This document shows, piece by piece, positions 18,019 to 28,228 of a DNA stretch of 64,000 nt. This stretch comes from Vibrio sp. Y2-5 (GTDB taxonomy: Bacteria > Pseudomonadota > Gammaproteobacteria > Enterobacterales > Vibrionaceae). How positions within the stretch are numbered: the first letter of the stretch is position 1; every line of letters starts with the position of its first letter. Position numbers and translations under genes: made by a program. The notes below the pieces were generated by a model. That model did not search any database. It worked only from the letters and a program-made list of their open reading frames with translations, and was not told the origin of the DNA. Location of the stretch: positions 434,001-498,000 of the forward strand of contig NZ_JACVEG010000001.1 in NCBI RefSeq assembly GCF_014596725.1, in the 5' to 3' direction.

Positions 18019-19968
18019 ATGAGCCGATTATTCATCGCCGAGAAGCCAAGTCTAGGCCGAGCAATTGCAGATGCGTTGCCCAAGCCACACAAAAAGGATC
18101 AGGGTTTTATTCGATGTGCAAATGGTGACGTGGTGACGTGGTGCATCGGGCATTTGCTTGAGCAAGTTGAGCCAGATGCTTATGACGAACGTTATAAGAA
18201 ATGGAACCTAGCTGACCTGCCGATTGTACCAGAGCAGTGGCAATTAAGGCCGAGAAAAACCGCCAGTAAGCAACTGACGGTAGTGCGTAAACTGATTAAA
18301 GAGCACTCAGAAATCATTCACGCAGGAGACCCAGACAGAGAAGGGCAGTTGCTGGTGGATGAAGTGATCGATTACTGCAAAGTTGCCAGCAATAAGAAAT
18401 CGTCAATTCAACGTCTTCTTATTAGCGACCTCAACTTACCTGCAGTAAAACGCGCACTTTCTAATATGCGCAGTAATCGCGATTTCATTCCGCTGTCTGT
18501 TTCTGCATTAGCGCGTTCTCGCGCTGACTGGCTATATGGGATGAACATGTCACGCGCCTACACTTTGCTGGGACAAAAAGCTGGCTATCAAGGCGTGTTG
18601 TCGGTTGGTCGTGTGCAAACACCGATTTTAGGTCTGGTCGTTCGACGTGATGAAGAGATAGAAAACTTCATTCCACGCGATTATTTTACCTTGCATGCGT
18701 TAATTCCTTATCAAGACGCTAATGGAGCGTTTGATATCCGCGCTCGTTGGAAGCCGAGTGAAGCGTGTAAGCCTTGGCAAGATGATGAGGGTAGAGTTCT
18801 CAATCGTAAGCTGGTGGAAAATGTTGCTCAGCGGATCGCTGGTCAGCCTGCTAAAGTGGTGGAGTCTGAGCAGAATCAAACCAAGCAGTCTGCGCCATTA
18901 CCTTACTCACTCTCAGCCTTACAGATAGATGCGGCAAAGCGCTATAACATGAGCGCGCAGCAGGTTCTTGATACCTGCCAGAGTTTGTATGAAAAACATA
19001 AGCTGATTACTTACCCGCGTTCAGATTGTCGCTATCTTCCTAAAGAGCATTTGGCTCAGGCTTCTTCCGTGGTCGATGCTATCGCCAACAATGCCAAGGA
19101 GCTTGATTCTGCCATTTCTGGAGCAAATTTATCTCTTAAATCCAGAGCGTGGAATGACGCCAAAGTGGATGCCCATCATGCGATCATTCCGACCCCTAAA
19201 AAAGCATCAGTCAATGCGCTCTCTAGCTATGAAATGAAAGTTTACCAGCTTATCGCTCGGCAATATCTGATGCAGTTTTATCCGCAAGCGGTCTATGCCG
19301 AAGCCAAGTTGGTGTTCGATATTGCTGGCGGCACTTTCATTGCGTCTGGTCGTCAACTGGTGTCCGCAGGTTGGAAAGCTTTAACGGGTAAGTCAGAAGA
19401 ACAAGACGACGGCGTTGATACCGTGCCGCCTTTAGTCGTTGGTACGGAACTCATTTGTCGTGAAGGTGAAATTAAAGATAGAAAAACAGAACCGCCAAAG
19501 TATTTTACGGAAGCAACGCTACTACAAGCAATGACAGGTATTGCCCGTTTTGTTGAAGATAAAGAACTGAAAAAAATACTGCGAGAAACGGATGGTTTGG
19601 GAACAGAAGCCACCCGCGCAGGGATATTGGATACGTTGTTTAAACGTCAGCTATTAAAACGAGACGGCAAAATCATTCGCAGTACACCGGCGGGAAGGGG
19701 CTTAATCCATGCATTGCCTAGTGAGTCTACCTTCCCAGATATGACAGCTCACTGGGAACACCAACTGCAAGCGATGGCTGAACGAGGTCAAGCGTATCAA
19801 CCGTTTATGCAAGCACTGCACGAGCGTATTGATCAGCTAATGGCACAAGTAAAAACTGGACCTGTACCCGAATCGTTAAGGTCGCTGCCTGCTGTTGAAC
19901 GACCAGCATTTAAGCGTAAAAAGCGCAGCTATGCGAAAAGTAGGACAAAATCGAATGGGGCGTCATAA
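18019..19968 (+). CDS. topB: DNA topoisomerase III
   Basis: TopB is a type IA topoisomerase that decatenates DNA. ATG 18019 gives 649 residues starting [16 protein letters not shown]; an in-frame start at 17983 would fall in the grxD terminator. The Toprim metal motif [13 protein letters not shown], the SVGRVQTP segment and the active-site Tyr in [12 protein letters not shown] are present. The C-terminus is short and basic ([14 protein letters not shown]), as usual for TopB, with no zinc fingers. Confidence 0.97.
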   Translation: MSRLFIAEKPSLGRAIADALPKPHKKDQGFIRCANGDVVTWCIGHLLEQVEPDAYDERYKKWNLADLPIVPEQWQLRPRKTASKQLTVVRKLIKEHSEIIHAGDPDREGQLLVDEVIDYCKVASNKKSSIQRLLISDLNLPAVKRALSNMRSNRDFIPLSVSALARSRADWLYGMNMSRAYTLLGQKAGYQGVLSVGRVQTPILGLVVRRDEEIENFIPRDYFTLHALIPYQDANGAFDIRARWKPSEACKPWQDDEGRVLNRKLVENVAQRIAGQPAKVVESEQNQTKQSAPLPYSLSALQIDAAKRYNMSAQQVLDTCQSLYEKHKLITYPRSDCRYLPKEHLAQASSVVDAIANNAKELDSAISGANLSLKSRAWNDAKVDAHHAIIPTPKKASVNALSSYEMKVYQLIARQYLMQFYPQAVYAEAKLVFDIAGGTFIASGRQLVSAGWKALTGKSEEQDDGVDTVPPLVVGTELICREGEIKDRKTEPPKYFTEATLLQAMTGIARFVEDKELKKILRETDGLGTEATRAGILDTLFKRQLLKRDGKIIRSTPAGRGLIHALPSESTFPDMTAHWEHQLQAMAERGQAYQPFMQALHERIDQLMAQVKTGPVPESLRSLPAVERPAFKRKKRSYAKSRTKSNGAS

Positions 19969-20038
19969 TGCACGCCTCATATCATTGTTTAAACTGGCTT
20001 GTTAACCTGCATTCATCTGGAGTAATCAAGTAGCAGAC

Positions 20039-20959
20039 ATGATCCCATTGGTTTATCACTCTATTTATTCTCAATTGCCTTTACCGGAAGGGCATCGTTA
20101 TCCCATCAATAAATACCGCCTGTTATATGAAGCCATTGTTGAGAAGCAACGTCATAATCAGGAGTGGAAATCTACTTTTCAGTTCAGGGAACCGCAAGCT
20201 CTTACTCTAAGGGCGGTCAAGCAAATACATGATGAGCAGTATGTGGAAGAGCTTTGCTCTGGTTCTCTTCCCGCCGCCAAAATGCGGCGTATTGGTTTTC
20301 CATGGAGTGAAGCTTTGATCGAACGGACACTGACCTCTGCGGCTGGTACCTGTTTAGCGGCTGAACTGGCGTTGAAACATGGTCGAGCTTTGCACTTAAG
20401 TGGCGGTTATCACCATGCACACAAAGACTTTGGTAGTGGTTTCTGTCTGTTTAATGATTTGGTGCTGGCAGCCCAACACGCTATTGAAAGCTTTGATATT
20501 GATAAAGTGCTGATCGTCGATAGCGACGTGCATCATGGTGATGGGACCGCAACGCTCTGTGCTGAACGAGACGACATCATTACGCTCTCATTCCATTGTG
20601 ATAAAAATTTCCCTGCTCGTAAGCCTGAATCGAACTTAGATGTTGCGCTTCCCAGAGAGACTGGGGATGAAGAGTTTCTCAGCCATTTTAAGTCGGTGGT
20701 CGAAATGGCGGTGAATCTTTATCAGCCTGAGCTGATTATCTATGATGCTGGAATTGATATTCATCGTGATGACGAACTCGGGTATTTCAACATATCAACG
20801 CAAGCTATTTATTATCGAGACTGCTTTATGATGCAGTTGACTCGAAACAAACAGATACCGCTAGCGTGTGTAGTTGGAGGCGGTTACCGAAGCGACCATC
20901 AAACTTTAGTACCGATTCATATGCAGTTGTTTGAGGCCGCTTTGGCGGTCGGTCCATAG
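20039..20959 (+). CDS. Histone deacetylase-superfamily (AcuC/HDAC-like) protein
   Basis: The 306-residue protein belongs to the arginase/deacetylase fold. The active site is complete: the His pair in GGYHHAHKDFG, zinc ligands in VDSDVHHGDGT, and the YDAGIDIHRDDELG segment. Bacterial members deacetylate acetylated polyamines, acetoin-related substrates or lysines; the true substrate cannot be told from sequence. The Shine-Dalgarno site is poor (GGAG about 18 bp upstream), so the start is less certain. It follows topB by 70 bp. Confidence 0.85.
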   Translation: MIPLVYHSIYSQLPLPEGHRYPINKYRLLYEAIVEKQRHNQEWKSTFQFREPQALTLRAVKQIHDEQYVEELCSGSLPAAKMRRIGFPWSEALIERTLTSAAGTCLAAELALKHGRALHLSGGYHHAHKDFGSGFCLFNDLVLAAQHAIESFDIDKVLIVDSDVHHGDGTATLCAERDDIITLSFHCDKNFPARKPESNLDVALPRETGDEEFLSHFKSVVEMAVNLYQPELIIYDAGIDIHRDDELGYFNISTQAIYYRDCFMMQLTRNKQIPLACVVGGGYRSDHQTLVPIHMQLFEAALAVGP

Positions 20960-20970
20960 CTTCCTAGCAA

Positions 20971-21000
20971 GAAAAAGCCACTGCATGTCAGTGGCTTTCC
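20971..21000. terminator. Bidirectional terminator between convergent genes
   Basis: AAGCCACTG and CAGTGGCTT form a 9-bp stem with a 5-base loop; the T tract is best on the minus strand (GCTTTTTC), serving the aminotransferase gene. Confidence 0.82.
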
Positions 21001-21022
21001 TATATCGTTTAACGCTCAGTTT

Positions 21023-22216
21023 TTATAAAGCAGCAAACGCCTTAGCAACGCGCTCTACATTGTGCTCGTTCAGGCCAGCAAGACACATACGACCGCTATT
21101 GATGAGGTATATTGCGTGTTCTTTGCGTAGCGTTTCTACTTGTTGCTGAGTAAAGCCTGTATAGCTAAACATCCCTTTCTGTTTAATCAGGAAGCTGAAA
21201 TCCGCCTCTGGACGCAAAGTAGCGAGTTGGTCATGCAATGTTTTACGCATGGTTTCAATACGACTGCGCATGCCTTCCACTTCATTAAGCCAAATCGCTT
21301 TTAACTCTTGGGTGTTCAGAACGTTAGATACAACCACTGCTCCATGTTTTGCTGGGCTTGAGTAGTTACGGCGGACAGTCGCTTTTAGCTGACCTAAAAC
21401 CCGAGAAGCTTCTTCTTCATTTCCACAAACGACAGATAGTCCACCTACACGCTCACCGTATAGAGAGAAAGTTTTAGAAAAGGAGTTACTGACAAAACTG
21501 ACGACATCGGTTTCTAAGGCAATTTTACGGATAACGTAAGCATCTTCACTGATACCTTCACCGTAGCCCTGATAAGCCATATCGAAGAAAGGAATCAGTT
21601 TGTTTTTCTTAACAACCTCAATCACTTGATCCCATTGAGCATTCGTTAAATCCACACCAGTTGGGTTATGGCAACATGGGTGTAGTAGGACAATGCTTTG
21701 TTCCGGCAAAGAGTCGATAGTAGAAAGCATGCCATCGAAGTCAAGCATTTTGGTCTCTGGGTTGAAGTAAGGGTAAGTATTCACTTCGAAGCCAGCACCA
21801 GCAAAAATAGCGTGGTGGTTTTCCCACGTTGGATTGCTAACCCAAACTTTTGAGTGTGGGAAATAGTGGTGAAGGAAATCCGCACCAACCATTAATGCAC
21901 CTGAACCGCCCAAAGATTGAATGGTCGCAATACGATTTGCCTCTAGAGCAGGGTGACTTGCACCAAATACTAATTGCTGTACCGCTGAACGGTATTGCAC
22001 CAGGCCATCCATGGGTAGATAAATGCATGGTTGGCTTTCGGCTTGTGCTAATTGTGTCTGTGATTTCGCGACTGAATCTAGCGTCGGGATTTTGCCGTTT
22101 TCATCATAGTAAAGACCAATACTTAGGTTCACTTTTTCAGATCTGTCATCAGCCATAAACTGTTCCATAAGGGACAGAATAGGATCTCCAGCATAAGCGG
22201 TTACATGGTTAAGCAC
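21023..22216 (-). CDS. tyrB: Aromatic-amino-acid (aspartate family) aminotransferase
   Basis: This PLP enzyme of class I transfers amino groups between aspartate or aromatic amino acids and 2-oxo acids. The 397-residue protein shows [10 protein letters not shown] and [10 protein letters not shown] at the N-terminus, [21 protein letters not shown] and the PLP lysine in [16 protein letters not shown]. The start codon is GTG with AAGGAG 7 bp upstream; no ATG is suitably placed. TyrB and AspC are hard to tell apart by eye, but the AYAGDPIL and GLYYDE segments favour TyrB. Confidence 0.88.
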   Translation of the reverse strand: MLNHVTAYAGDPILSLMEQFMADDRSEKVNLSIGLYYDENGKIPTLDSVAKSQTQLAQAESQPCIYLPMDGLVQYRSAVQQLVFGASHPALEANRIATIQSLGGSGALMVGADFLHHYFPHSKVWVSNPTWENHHAIFAGAGFEVNTYPYFNPETKMLDFDGMLSTIDSLPEQSIVLLHPCCHNPTGVDLTNAQWDQVIEVVKKNKLIPFFDMAYQGYGEGISEDAYVIRKIALETDVVSFVSNSFSKTFSLYGERVGGLSVVCGNEEEASRVLGQLKATVRRNYSSPAKHGAVVVSNVLNTQELKAIWLNEVEGMRSRIETMRKTLHDQLATLRPEADFSFLIKQKGMFSYTGFTQQQVETLRKEHAIYLINSGRMCLAGLNEHNVERVAKAFAAL

Positions 22217-22662
22217 AGAAATTCTCCTTAATATATTTGTTACTTGATAACGATCTGAGCGATGGTTGAATGCGATTTTTTAGTTGAGCACTCGTCCACA
22301 TACTGTGGATAAAGGGTTTTAAGTGTCTGAACACGGATAGCGACACTAACATAATTGTTACATTAACAGCCATCAAAAACCTACGCGAAACGAGCGAAAT
22401 ATCGGGAAAAATGAACGCATGCAAATTGTTTGTTCAATTTGATGTAGAACTTGGTGTTACGTCTCGGCACTCACAAGAACTGAATTTTGCATTCTATTCC
22501 TAACAAAGCGGTTTGAATAAATGATCTGAATGTTTTTTAGTCAGCGTTTGGGAAGTTATGGCAGGAGAAATAATTCAATAGATGTAGGTATTTTCCTGTT
22601 TTGCAAGACCTTATCTTACGCACAGACTTCGTCTGATACTATGAAGCGTCGGAGGGGTTCAA
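22217..22662. other. Divergent intergenic region, 446 bp
   Basis: It separates the aminotransferase (leftward) from the receiver-TPR gene (rightward). Apart from the candidate leftward promoter and the GGAGGGG site before 22663, I see no RNA gene, small ORF with good start, or repeat. Confidence 0.6.
22348..22376 (-). promoter_or_regulatory. Candidate promoter of the aminotransferase gene
   Basis: On the minus strand TTGATG and TATGTT are separated by 17 bp, predicting a start near 22341 and a leader of about 125 bases. Confidence 0.45.
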
Positions 22663-24303
22663 ATGTCTTTAAGCTTCAAAAATTACACTGTATTGGTTGC
22701 TGATGATTCTAGGTTGGTGACAAGCACTATTACGTCTTTACTGAAAAAGCTTGGCTGCGAGCAAATTCACTGCGCCTATAAGCCGTTGGATGTAATAGCG
22801 AAGTGCAGACAGAACCAATTTGATCTGATTATCTGTGATTACAACTTTCAGAGTTTTATTAATGGATTTCAGTTATTAGAAGAACTCAATCATTTAAAGC
22901 TACTTCCTTCACATACGGCTTTCATGTTCCTTACTGGCGAGAACGACTTACGTGTTGTGCGCTCCATTATTGATGCTGAGCCGGATGACTATTTATTAAA
23001 GCCGTTCAAAAATCAGTTCTTTATAGACCGTTTAACCAACGCGATTAAACGCAGACTGGCATTGTTACCGATTTACGAGCAACTGATTAAGCATGATTAC
23101 TACGGCGTTATCAAAGCATGTAAAGAGTGTCTGGATACTCGTCCGGAATACTCTAAGTTGATTCGAAAATTCAAGGCTAATGCGTTGGTTCGTTGTAAGG
23201 AATATCACAGCGCACGAAGCGAATATGAACAAATGCTCAGTGAAGACAATTTCGACTGGATAAAGACCGCACTAGCTAACACCTTCATTGAAACTGATGA
23301 TGTAAATCGTGCAAAAGAAATTCTCGAAACAGTAAAAAGTAAGGATGAAAACCCTTATTACCACGATGAAATGTCAAGTATTGCTGTGCTGAACAACGAT
23401 CTTCCACAGGCAATCACTCATCTTAAGCAATCCGCGATGTTGTTAGATTCGGGCGCTGAGCGTGAGTTAGTGATAGCAAACTTGTCACTAGCCAATGAGA
23501 ATTATGATGATGCGGTAACTTACATGACGCGTTATTACGAGAAGAATAGAAACACCTTCAGAGGCAGTGTTTACACTCAGCTGAATTTAGTGCGTTGCCA
23601 CTTGTATAAGGCAAAAGGCATAAAAAATAAGAGTTTGTTTGAACGTCAGCTACAGTCACTCAATCCTTTTATTGATGAAGTGAGAAAGCGGCCCAGCCTT
23701 GAGCATGTGCATCGCCTAATCATTTCACACATCGCGTTGATTCGAGGTGATCTCAAATTGGCGATCAATGAACTCAAGCCAGTTATTCAGCATATTAAGA
23801 GTATGCATTTCTATGACATCTACCACTTGGGGTATTTGTTGGAGCAGTGTTCGTACTTTAATGAAGTAAAACAGATATTACCTCAATGCCGTGTGGCGAT
23901 GGACGAAAACCAACATCCGAGTATTTTAAGAAGCCAAACACATATGCTTTTAAGCTTTGAGTCGAGATTACAGGGTGTGATTGAAGAAATTGAGACGCTA
24001 CGAAAGCAAATTTCAGATGCCGTCATTACACAAGGGGATTCGGAGGCAATGACGCACTACATTGACCTGTATTTCCGTTTACACGAGCTATCACCTAACT
24101 CTAGAAAGCTATGTATGGCTATCGTTAAATTCATTGCTCAGTACCCATTTGAGTATGACGGTAACTATAAGATTTTTGACAAGATAAAAGAGTGTCATGA
24201 AGTAATCGAAAAATTGTCTACGGAAGAAGAGCTAGTCGAAGCAAATAGCCTGGTTCAATACGAAGCCGCCAAGAGGAATATCTCTTTAGTCCTCACCAAT
24301 TAA
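22663..24303 (+). CDS. Response regulator with receiver domain and TPR-like repeats
   Basis: The 546-residue protein starts with a CheY-like receiver (about 1-130): acidic pair in VADDSRL, phospho-acceptor Asp in LIICDYNF, Thr/Ser position in MFLTGEND and the conserved Lys in YLLKPFK. The rest (about 140-540) is helical, with TPR-like repeats (ALANTFIETDDVNRAKEIL, SSIAVLNNDLPQAITHL, LIISHIALIRGDLKLAINEL). There is no DNA-binding, GGDEF, EAL or HD-GYP output. It probably acts by phosphorylation-dependent protein binding. GGAGGGG gives a strong ribosome site. No kinase gene is adjacent. Confidence 0.88.
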   Translation: MSLSFKNYTVLVADDSRLVTSTITSLLKKLGCEQIHCAYKPLDVIAKCRQNQFDLIICDYNFQSFINGFQLLEELNHLKLLPSHTAFMFLTGENDLRVVRSIIDAEPDDYLLKPFKNQFFIDRLTNAIKRRLALLPIYEQLIKHDYYGVIKACKECLDTRPEYSKLIRKFKANALVRCKEYHSARSEYEQMLSEDNFDWIKTALANTFIETDDVNRAKEILETVKSKDENPYYHDEMSSIAVLNNDLPQAITHLKQSAMLLDSGAERELVIANLSLANENYDDAVTYMTRYYEKNRNTFRGSVYTQLNLVRCHLYKAKGIKNKSLFERQLQSLNPFIDEVRKRPSLEHVHRLIISHIALIRGDLKLAINELKPVIQHIKSMHFYDIYHLGYLLEQCSYFNEVKQILPQCRVAMDENQHPSILRSQTHMLLSFESRLQGVIEEIETLRKQISDAVITQGDSEAMTHYIDLYFRLHELSPNSRKLCMAIVKFIAQYPFEYDGNYKIFDKIKECHEVIEKLSTEEELVEANSLVQYEAAKRNISLVLTN

Positions 24304-24428
24304 AGCTGCGTGTCAGCTCTATTCTTTGAATCCGTGCACGGTTAATGGCTAGTAAGACAGGGGCTGGTTCTTTTGAGTGGTGAATAGAGCAATTCGGATA
24401 AGAAAAGATTTTACTTAATCAGAAAAGA

Positions 24429-24457
24429 AAAAAGCCTCTGAAATCAGAGGCTTTTTT
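24429..24457. terminator. Bidirectional terminator between receiver-TPR gene and tRNA-Ser
   Basis: AAAAAAGCCTCTG and CAGAGGCTTTTTT flank a 4-base loop, giving T tracts in both directions. Confidence 0.9.
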
Positions 24458-24465
24458 CTAGAATG

Positions 24466-24556
24466 TGGCGGAGAGATAGGGATTTGAACCCTAGGTACGC
24501 TATTAACGTACGCCGGTTTTCAAGACCGGTGCTTTCAACCACTCAGCCATCTCTCC
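24466..24556 (-). tRNA. tRNA-Ser(UGA)
   Basis: The 91-nt minus-strand sequence begins GGAGAGATGGCTGAGTGG and ends TCTCTCCGCCA. The acceptor stem pairs fully, CCA is encoded, the long variable arm (GTACG..CGTAC) is typical of class II serine tRNA, and the anticodon loop CTTGAAA in the stem CCGGT/ACCGG gives anticodon TGA. Confidence 0.97.
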
Positions 24557-24569
24557 GTTGTTGAAGCGA

Positions 24570-24598
24570 ATATTAACGACCTCTTGGATTCTTGTAAA
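24570..24598 (-). promoter_or_regulatory. Promoter of tRNA-Ser(UGA)
   Basis: On the minus strand TTTACA and TAATAT are 17 bp apart. The start would fall near 24563, about six bases before the mature tRNA. Confidence 0.7.
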
Positions 24599-24778
24599 GC
24601 CCTTAATTAACTGTTTGCTCTAATAATGAACGTTTTAGCGATATTTTTTTATTGTCGGCCTTTTTAACAGTTTGAATGTTATGAATAAGTTGAACAATTA
24701 TTGGGGAAATGAAGAGAAAATCGAAGGGAGAGCGCTGAGTATGGCTTTTATGCGATCAAGTTTATTTGCTTCAATGAG

Positions 24779-24810
24779 AAAGCCCGTAGCTTATTCAGCT
24801 ACGGGCTTTA
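24779..24810 (-). terminator. Terminator-like hairpin downstream of tRNA-Pro
   Basis: AGCCCGTAGCT and AGCTACGGGCT form a perfect 11-bp stem with a 5-base loop; the following minus-strand sequence has only a short T run (TTTCTC), so termination may be partial. Confidence 0.65.
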
Positions 24811-24816
24811 GGTGTA

Positions 24817-24893
24817 TGGTCGGACTGAGAGGATTTGAACCTCCGACCCCCGACACCCCATGACGGTGCGCTACCAAGCTGCGCTACAGTCCG
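24817..24893 (-). tRNA. tRNA-Pro(GGG)
   Basis: The 77-nt minus-strand gene begins CGGACTGTAGCGCAGCTTGG and ends CAGTCCGACCA with CCA encoded. The anticodon arm CCGTC-ATGGGGT-GTCGG matches the ProL-type tRNA of E. coli and gives anticodon GGG. Confidence 0.96.
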
Positions 24894-24901
24894 ATTCACG
24901 T

Positions 24902-24930
24902 AATCTAATCAGTTTTTTTGTGGTCGTCAA
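24902..24930 (-). promoter_or_regulatory. Strong promoter of tRNA-Pro(GGG)
   Basis: On the minus strand TTGACG and TAGATT are 17 bp apart. Only 8 bases lie between the -10 element and the mature 5' end at 24893, so transcription should start within one to three bases of the tRNA. Confidence 0.72.
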
Positions 24931-24955
24931 TATGAAAGTATTTTAACTTGCTGAT

Positions 24956-26758
24956 TTAATTGTCTTTCACGTAAAAACGTTGCAGCTCCGTGAACCCCTG
25001 CATTAAGACTGGCAGAGTCGGATTTTCTTCTTTTAAGCGTTGGTAGTTGTCGTCGTAGAGTTTGAAGTTACCGAACTTGTCTATCACTGTGGTTTGATCA
25101 TCGGTGATAAGGGCTAATTCACGTGAATCACCAGCGAGAATCCACTTTCTCTTCGTTTCGTTAAACATGTTTCGGCCACTGCTGAAATCACTTGGGTTGG
25201 AAGATACCCCCAATAAATCCTGCATGATTGTGACAGAGAAATCTAAGTGGCTTGAACGGTGGTTGTAGACTCCAGCAACTCTTCCTGGCCAATGGACAAT
25301 CATAGGCACTTGCAGTTGGAAACGGCTGTAGTTGCTATTTGAACCCCAGCTGTTTGTTTTCGTTTCATTAAACTCAGTTCCGTGGTTAGAGGTAATTACC
25401 ACAACCGTGCTGTCTAACAGCTCCAGCTCTGCGAGTTTAGTGAACAGTAAGTGCAGTTCGTTGTCCGCTAGAGTCACGGAATGATTGTAGCCAGCGCGTA
25501 GTCGGTCACTGGTCGAACCGTTTGATGCCACACCATCGTACTGGTCGAAGTTATCAACGGTAGAAAGTTCTAAGTAGCTAAACCAAGGTTGCTTCTTCTG
25601 CTCAACCCAAGAAGACCAGCGAGCGATGGTTTGTTCATCGTTGCTTGTTTCTGGATCAAATGGCGCTTTAGACATTGGTAGCTTGCGGAAAATCGTTTCC
25701 TGATAGAGAGGATCTTCAAAGTTTACGCCGCTAAAGAGACCGAACTGGTAATTCTGTGATTCTAGTACATCGAGCATGATTGGCGCTGTGCCTTGCGCTT
25801 CAATGCTGCTCGCATAGCTACTCGGCAGGCCGTAGAACAGACCAAATAAACCAAACATATCGTTACTCGAACTGTAATGATTGGTGAAGTTTAGGTTCTC
25901 GCTAGCAAACTGATACGTGTTGGGCATCAGTTCTGGTGTTAACACGTCAGCGCGCAGATTATTGACGCTGACCAACAGGATATTGAGGTTGTTGGCTCGG
26001 CGGCCAAATTTGATTTCTTCGATTGGGTAGTTAACCAGATCAACCGTATTTTGAGTCTCTTCCAGTCGTTTGAGATATTCATCTCGATCCAATAAACCAT
26101 GCTTCTCCATAAACGATTTCGCAGTCATAGGGTATGACAGTGGGAAATTCGATTTTTGGCTTGTCACTGGGCTGTAGAAATAAGCGTCAGACCAGACATA
26201 AATCAGATGGCTTGCGATAAAACTGACGAAGAATACTGCAGCGAGAGGGCGACCCACTCGTTTGTGACTTAACTTGCGTTGTTTACGCCATACCCACTCA
26301 GATAAACCAAGTTGCAGTAGGAAAATAAGAGGAAGTACGACAAATAGATGCTGCAGATCTGTTCTTACAGCGCTGCTCTCATCACTAAATAATAGCTCCC
26401 AAACCACTGGCGTTAAGTGCAGGTTGATGGTTTGGTACGCTTGGGTATCAATAAGCAGTACTGTGAGTCCGAATGTTGCGAAACAGACGGACACAAAACG
26501 GAACAGTGACCTTGAGGGAATTAAAAATGTTAACGGGAAAAGTGTTAACAGATAGATAGCAAATACTAAGAAGCCAAAGTGACCTACCCAAGATAGCGTG
26601 AGATAGAGCTGCCCTAAGAAAGTTTCTGGCCACGGCGATTGTGCGATGTATCTGGTACCAATCAGCATTGCTGCAATGATATTAAAGAAGGCAAACCAAT
26701 GCCCCCAACCTACTAGACGTGATACGCGTTCGCTGTATGTGTTGCCGCTATCTACCAT
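24956..26758 (-). CDS. yejM: YejM/LapC-family inner-membrane sulfatase-like protein
   Basis: The protein has five hydrophobic helices in residues 1-190 (the DUF3413 region) and a periplasmic alkaline-phosphatase/sulfatase-like domain (about 250-500; NILLVSVNNLRADVL, SSNHGTEFNETK). In E. coli the homologue (PbgA/LapC) senses periplasmic LPS and controls LpxC turnover through LapB, and its sulfatase domain lacks activity (family knowledge). Length 600 against 586 in E. coli. It follows yejL by 32 bp on the same strand, and both diverge from yejK, the same arrangement as in E. coli. Confidence 0.93.
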   Translation of the reverse strand: MVDSGNTYSERVSRLVGWGHWFAFFNIIAAMLIGTRYIAQSPWPETFLGQLYLTLSWVGHFGFLVFAIYLLTLFPLTFLIPSRSLFRFVSVCFATFGLTVLLIDTQAYQTINLHLTPVVWELLFSDESSAVRTDLQHLFVVLPLIFLLQLGLSEWVWRKQRKLSHKRVGRPLAAVFFVSFIASHLIYVWSDAYFYSPVTSQKSNFPLSYPMTAKSFMEKHGLLDRDEYLKRLEETQNTVDLVNYPIEEIKFGRRANNLNILLVSVNNLRADVLTPELMPNTYQFASENLNFTNHYSSSNDMFGLFGLFYGLPSSYASSIEAQGTAPIMLDVLESQNYQFGLFSGVNFEDPLYQETIFRKLPMSKAPFDPETSNDEQTIARWSSWVEQKKQPWFSYLELSTVDNFDQYDGVASNGSTSDRLRAGYNHSVTLADNELHLLFTKLAELELLDSTVVVITSNHGTEFNETKTNSWGSNSNYSRFQLQVPMIVHWPGRVAGVYNHRSSHLDFSVTIMQDLLGVSSNPSDFSSGRNMFNETKRKWILAGDSRELALITDDQTTVIDKFGNFKLYDDNYQRLKEENPTLPVLMQGFTELQRFYVKDN

Positions 26759-26790
26759 GTACTTTTCTATTTATCCGTATTTATTTAAAT

Positions 26791-27006
26791 TCAGTCTGCT
26801 AATGAAGACATCAATGCTTGAGAAAACTTTTCCGCAATCGCTTTTCGTTGCGATGCAGCAACATTTTGATTTAAAACGTTGGTCGCGACATTTCCCGCAA
26901 TCATCAGGGAAAGTTCAGGAGACGCATTATGTTTATCAAGAACGGCAGCGATTTCGGTCAGGATAGTTTCAACTTTTTCGTCGCTGTATTTCGATGTAAT
27001 AGGCAT
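26791..27006 (-). CDS. yejL: YejL family protein (UPF0352)
   Basis: This 71-residue helical cytoplasmic protein matches YejL throughout ([42 protein letters not shown]). It has no known function. It is the first gene of the yejL-yejM pair and lies 84 bp from the divergent yejK start. Confidence 0.94.
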   Translation of the reverse strand: MPITSKYSDEKVETILTEIAAVLDKHNASPELSLMIAGNVATNVLNQNVAASQRKAIAEKFSQALMSSLAD

Positions 27007-27090
27007 AAATACTCTAATGATGATAGTAAAAACGGCTTATGATAACCTACTATGCCTTACAACTGAAACCAGAACGATGATTATTTCACT

Positions 27091-28092
27091 ATGAGTCTGC
27101 ACCTTTCTAATGTCATTTTGCATCAACTAAGCAAAAACAATAACGACGAGCTAACGGTTACCTTCCGTGCTCAATCTCTTGATAATGATACATCAACAGA
27201 AAACCTAGTATCCGAATTGCATCGAGTTTTTAATGCAAAAGCTGGCAAAGGTTTTGGCTCTTTCAAGTCTGACAGTGATTTTCAAAACTGGTTGCAAGAA
27301 ATGCGTCAAAGCGAGCGTTCGTTTTACGAATTTTCTCAAATCAGTGCGCAACGTCTCAAAGACGAACTGTCGAAATATCCGTTTGCCGATGAAGGTATCT
27401 TGGTGATGGCTGAATATCAGTCATTAGCCACCGATTATCTTTTGATTGGTATTCTTCCTTTGAATCAAAGTTTGAAGGTGACAGAAGGCTTAGACATCAG
27501 TGCAACTGATTATCTGGATATCAATAAAATGGATATTGTTGCCCGCGTGGATTTGTCGAGTTTTGAAACGGACAAAGAATCGAATCGCTATCTTTCTTAT
27601 ATTAAAGGCCGTGTAGGACGTAAAGTTTCAGATTTCTTTTTAGATTTCCTGCAAGCGGAAGTTGGCCTCGATGCGAAAGTGCAAAACAAAGTTCTGATGC
27701 AAGCAGTTGAAGATTTCTGTAGCGATTCAAAGCTGGAAAAAGACGAAGCGATTAACTACAAGAAACAAGTTTACGATTATTGCAATGATCAGATAAAAGC
27801 GGGCGAAGAAGTTCAGGTGAAAGAGCTATCAGGCGAATTGCCTCCAGCTCAGGATGGCACCAGCTTCATGGATTTCACTCGCGAGCATGGTTACGAATTA
27901 GAAGAAAGCTTTCCAGGTGATCGCTCCACCATGAGAAAACTGACTAAATATGTCGGTGCTGGTGGTGGCTTGAACATTAGTTTCGACAGCTTACTGATGG
28001 GGGAGCGTGTATTTTATGATCCTGAAACCGATACCCTGACTATCAAAGGTACGCCGCCAAACTTGCGTGATCAGCTGACTCGGAAAAGCTAG
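27091..28092 (+). CDS. yejK: Nucleoid-associated protein YejK
   Basis: The 333-residue protein belongs to the NdpA/YejK family. Matching segments are LHLSNVILHQLSK, FGSFKSDSDF, YLSYIKGRVGRKVSDFF and GAGGGLNISFDSLLMGERV. E. coli YejK binds the nucleoid and topoisomerase IV. The sequence before ATG 27091 has no good ribosome site. A terminator follows. Confidence 0.94.
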   Translation: MSLHLSNVILHQLSKNNNDELTVTFRAQSLDNDTSTENLVSELHRVFNAKAGKGFGSFKSDSDFQNWLQEMRQSERSFYEFSQISAQRLKDELSKYPFADEGILVMAEYQSLATDYLLIGILPLNQSLKVTEGLDISATDYLDINKMDIVARVDLSSFETDKESNRYLSYIKGRVGRKVSDFFLDFLQAEVGLDAKVQNKVLMQAVEDFCSDSKLEKDEAINYKKQVYDYCNDQIKAGEEVQVKELSGELPPAQDGTSFMDFTREHGYELEESFPGDRSTMRKLTKYVGAGGGLNISFDSLLMGERVFYDPETDTLTIKGTPPNLRDQLTRKS

Positions 28093-28120
28093 CCACGTTT
28101 AAATGTTGTGAAACACAGAA

Positions 28121-28147
28121 AGAGAGCCTTATCAGCTCTCTTTTTAT
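28121..28147 (+). terminator. Intrinsic terminator of yejK
   Basis: AGAGAGC and GCTCTCT form a 7-bp stem with a 7-base loop, followed by TTTTTATTT. Confidence 0.85.
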
Positions 28148-28228
28148 TTGCATTAAAACTTGAGTTTTGAGAGCCAATCTACGCAAGATGAATGTGGAAG
28201 GTATATGATTGTATTTAATCAATATTGA

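Noticed and set aside
24672..24863. 63-codon frame between the tRNA genes
   Set aside because: It runs into the minus-strand tRNA-Pro gene and has no ribosome site.
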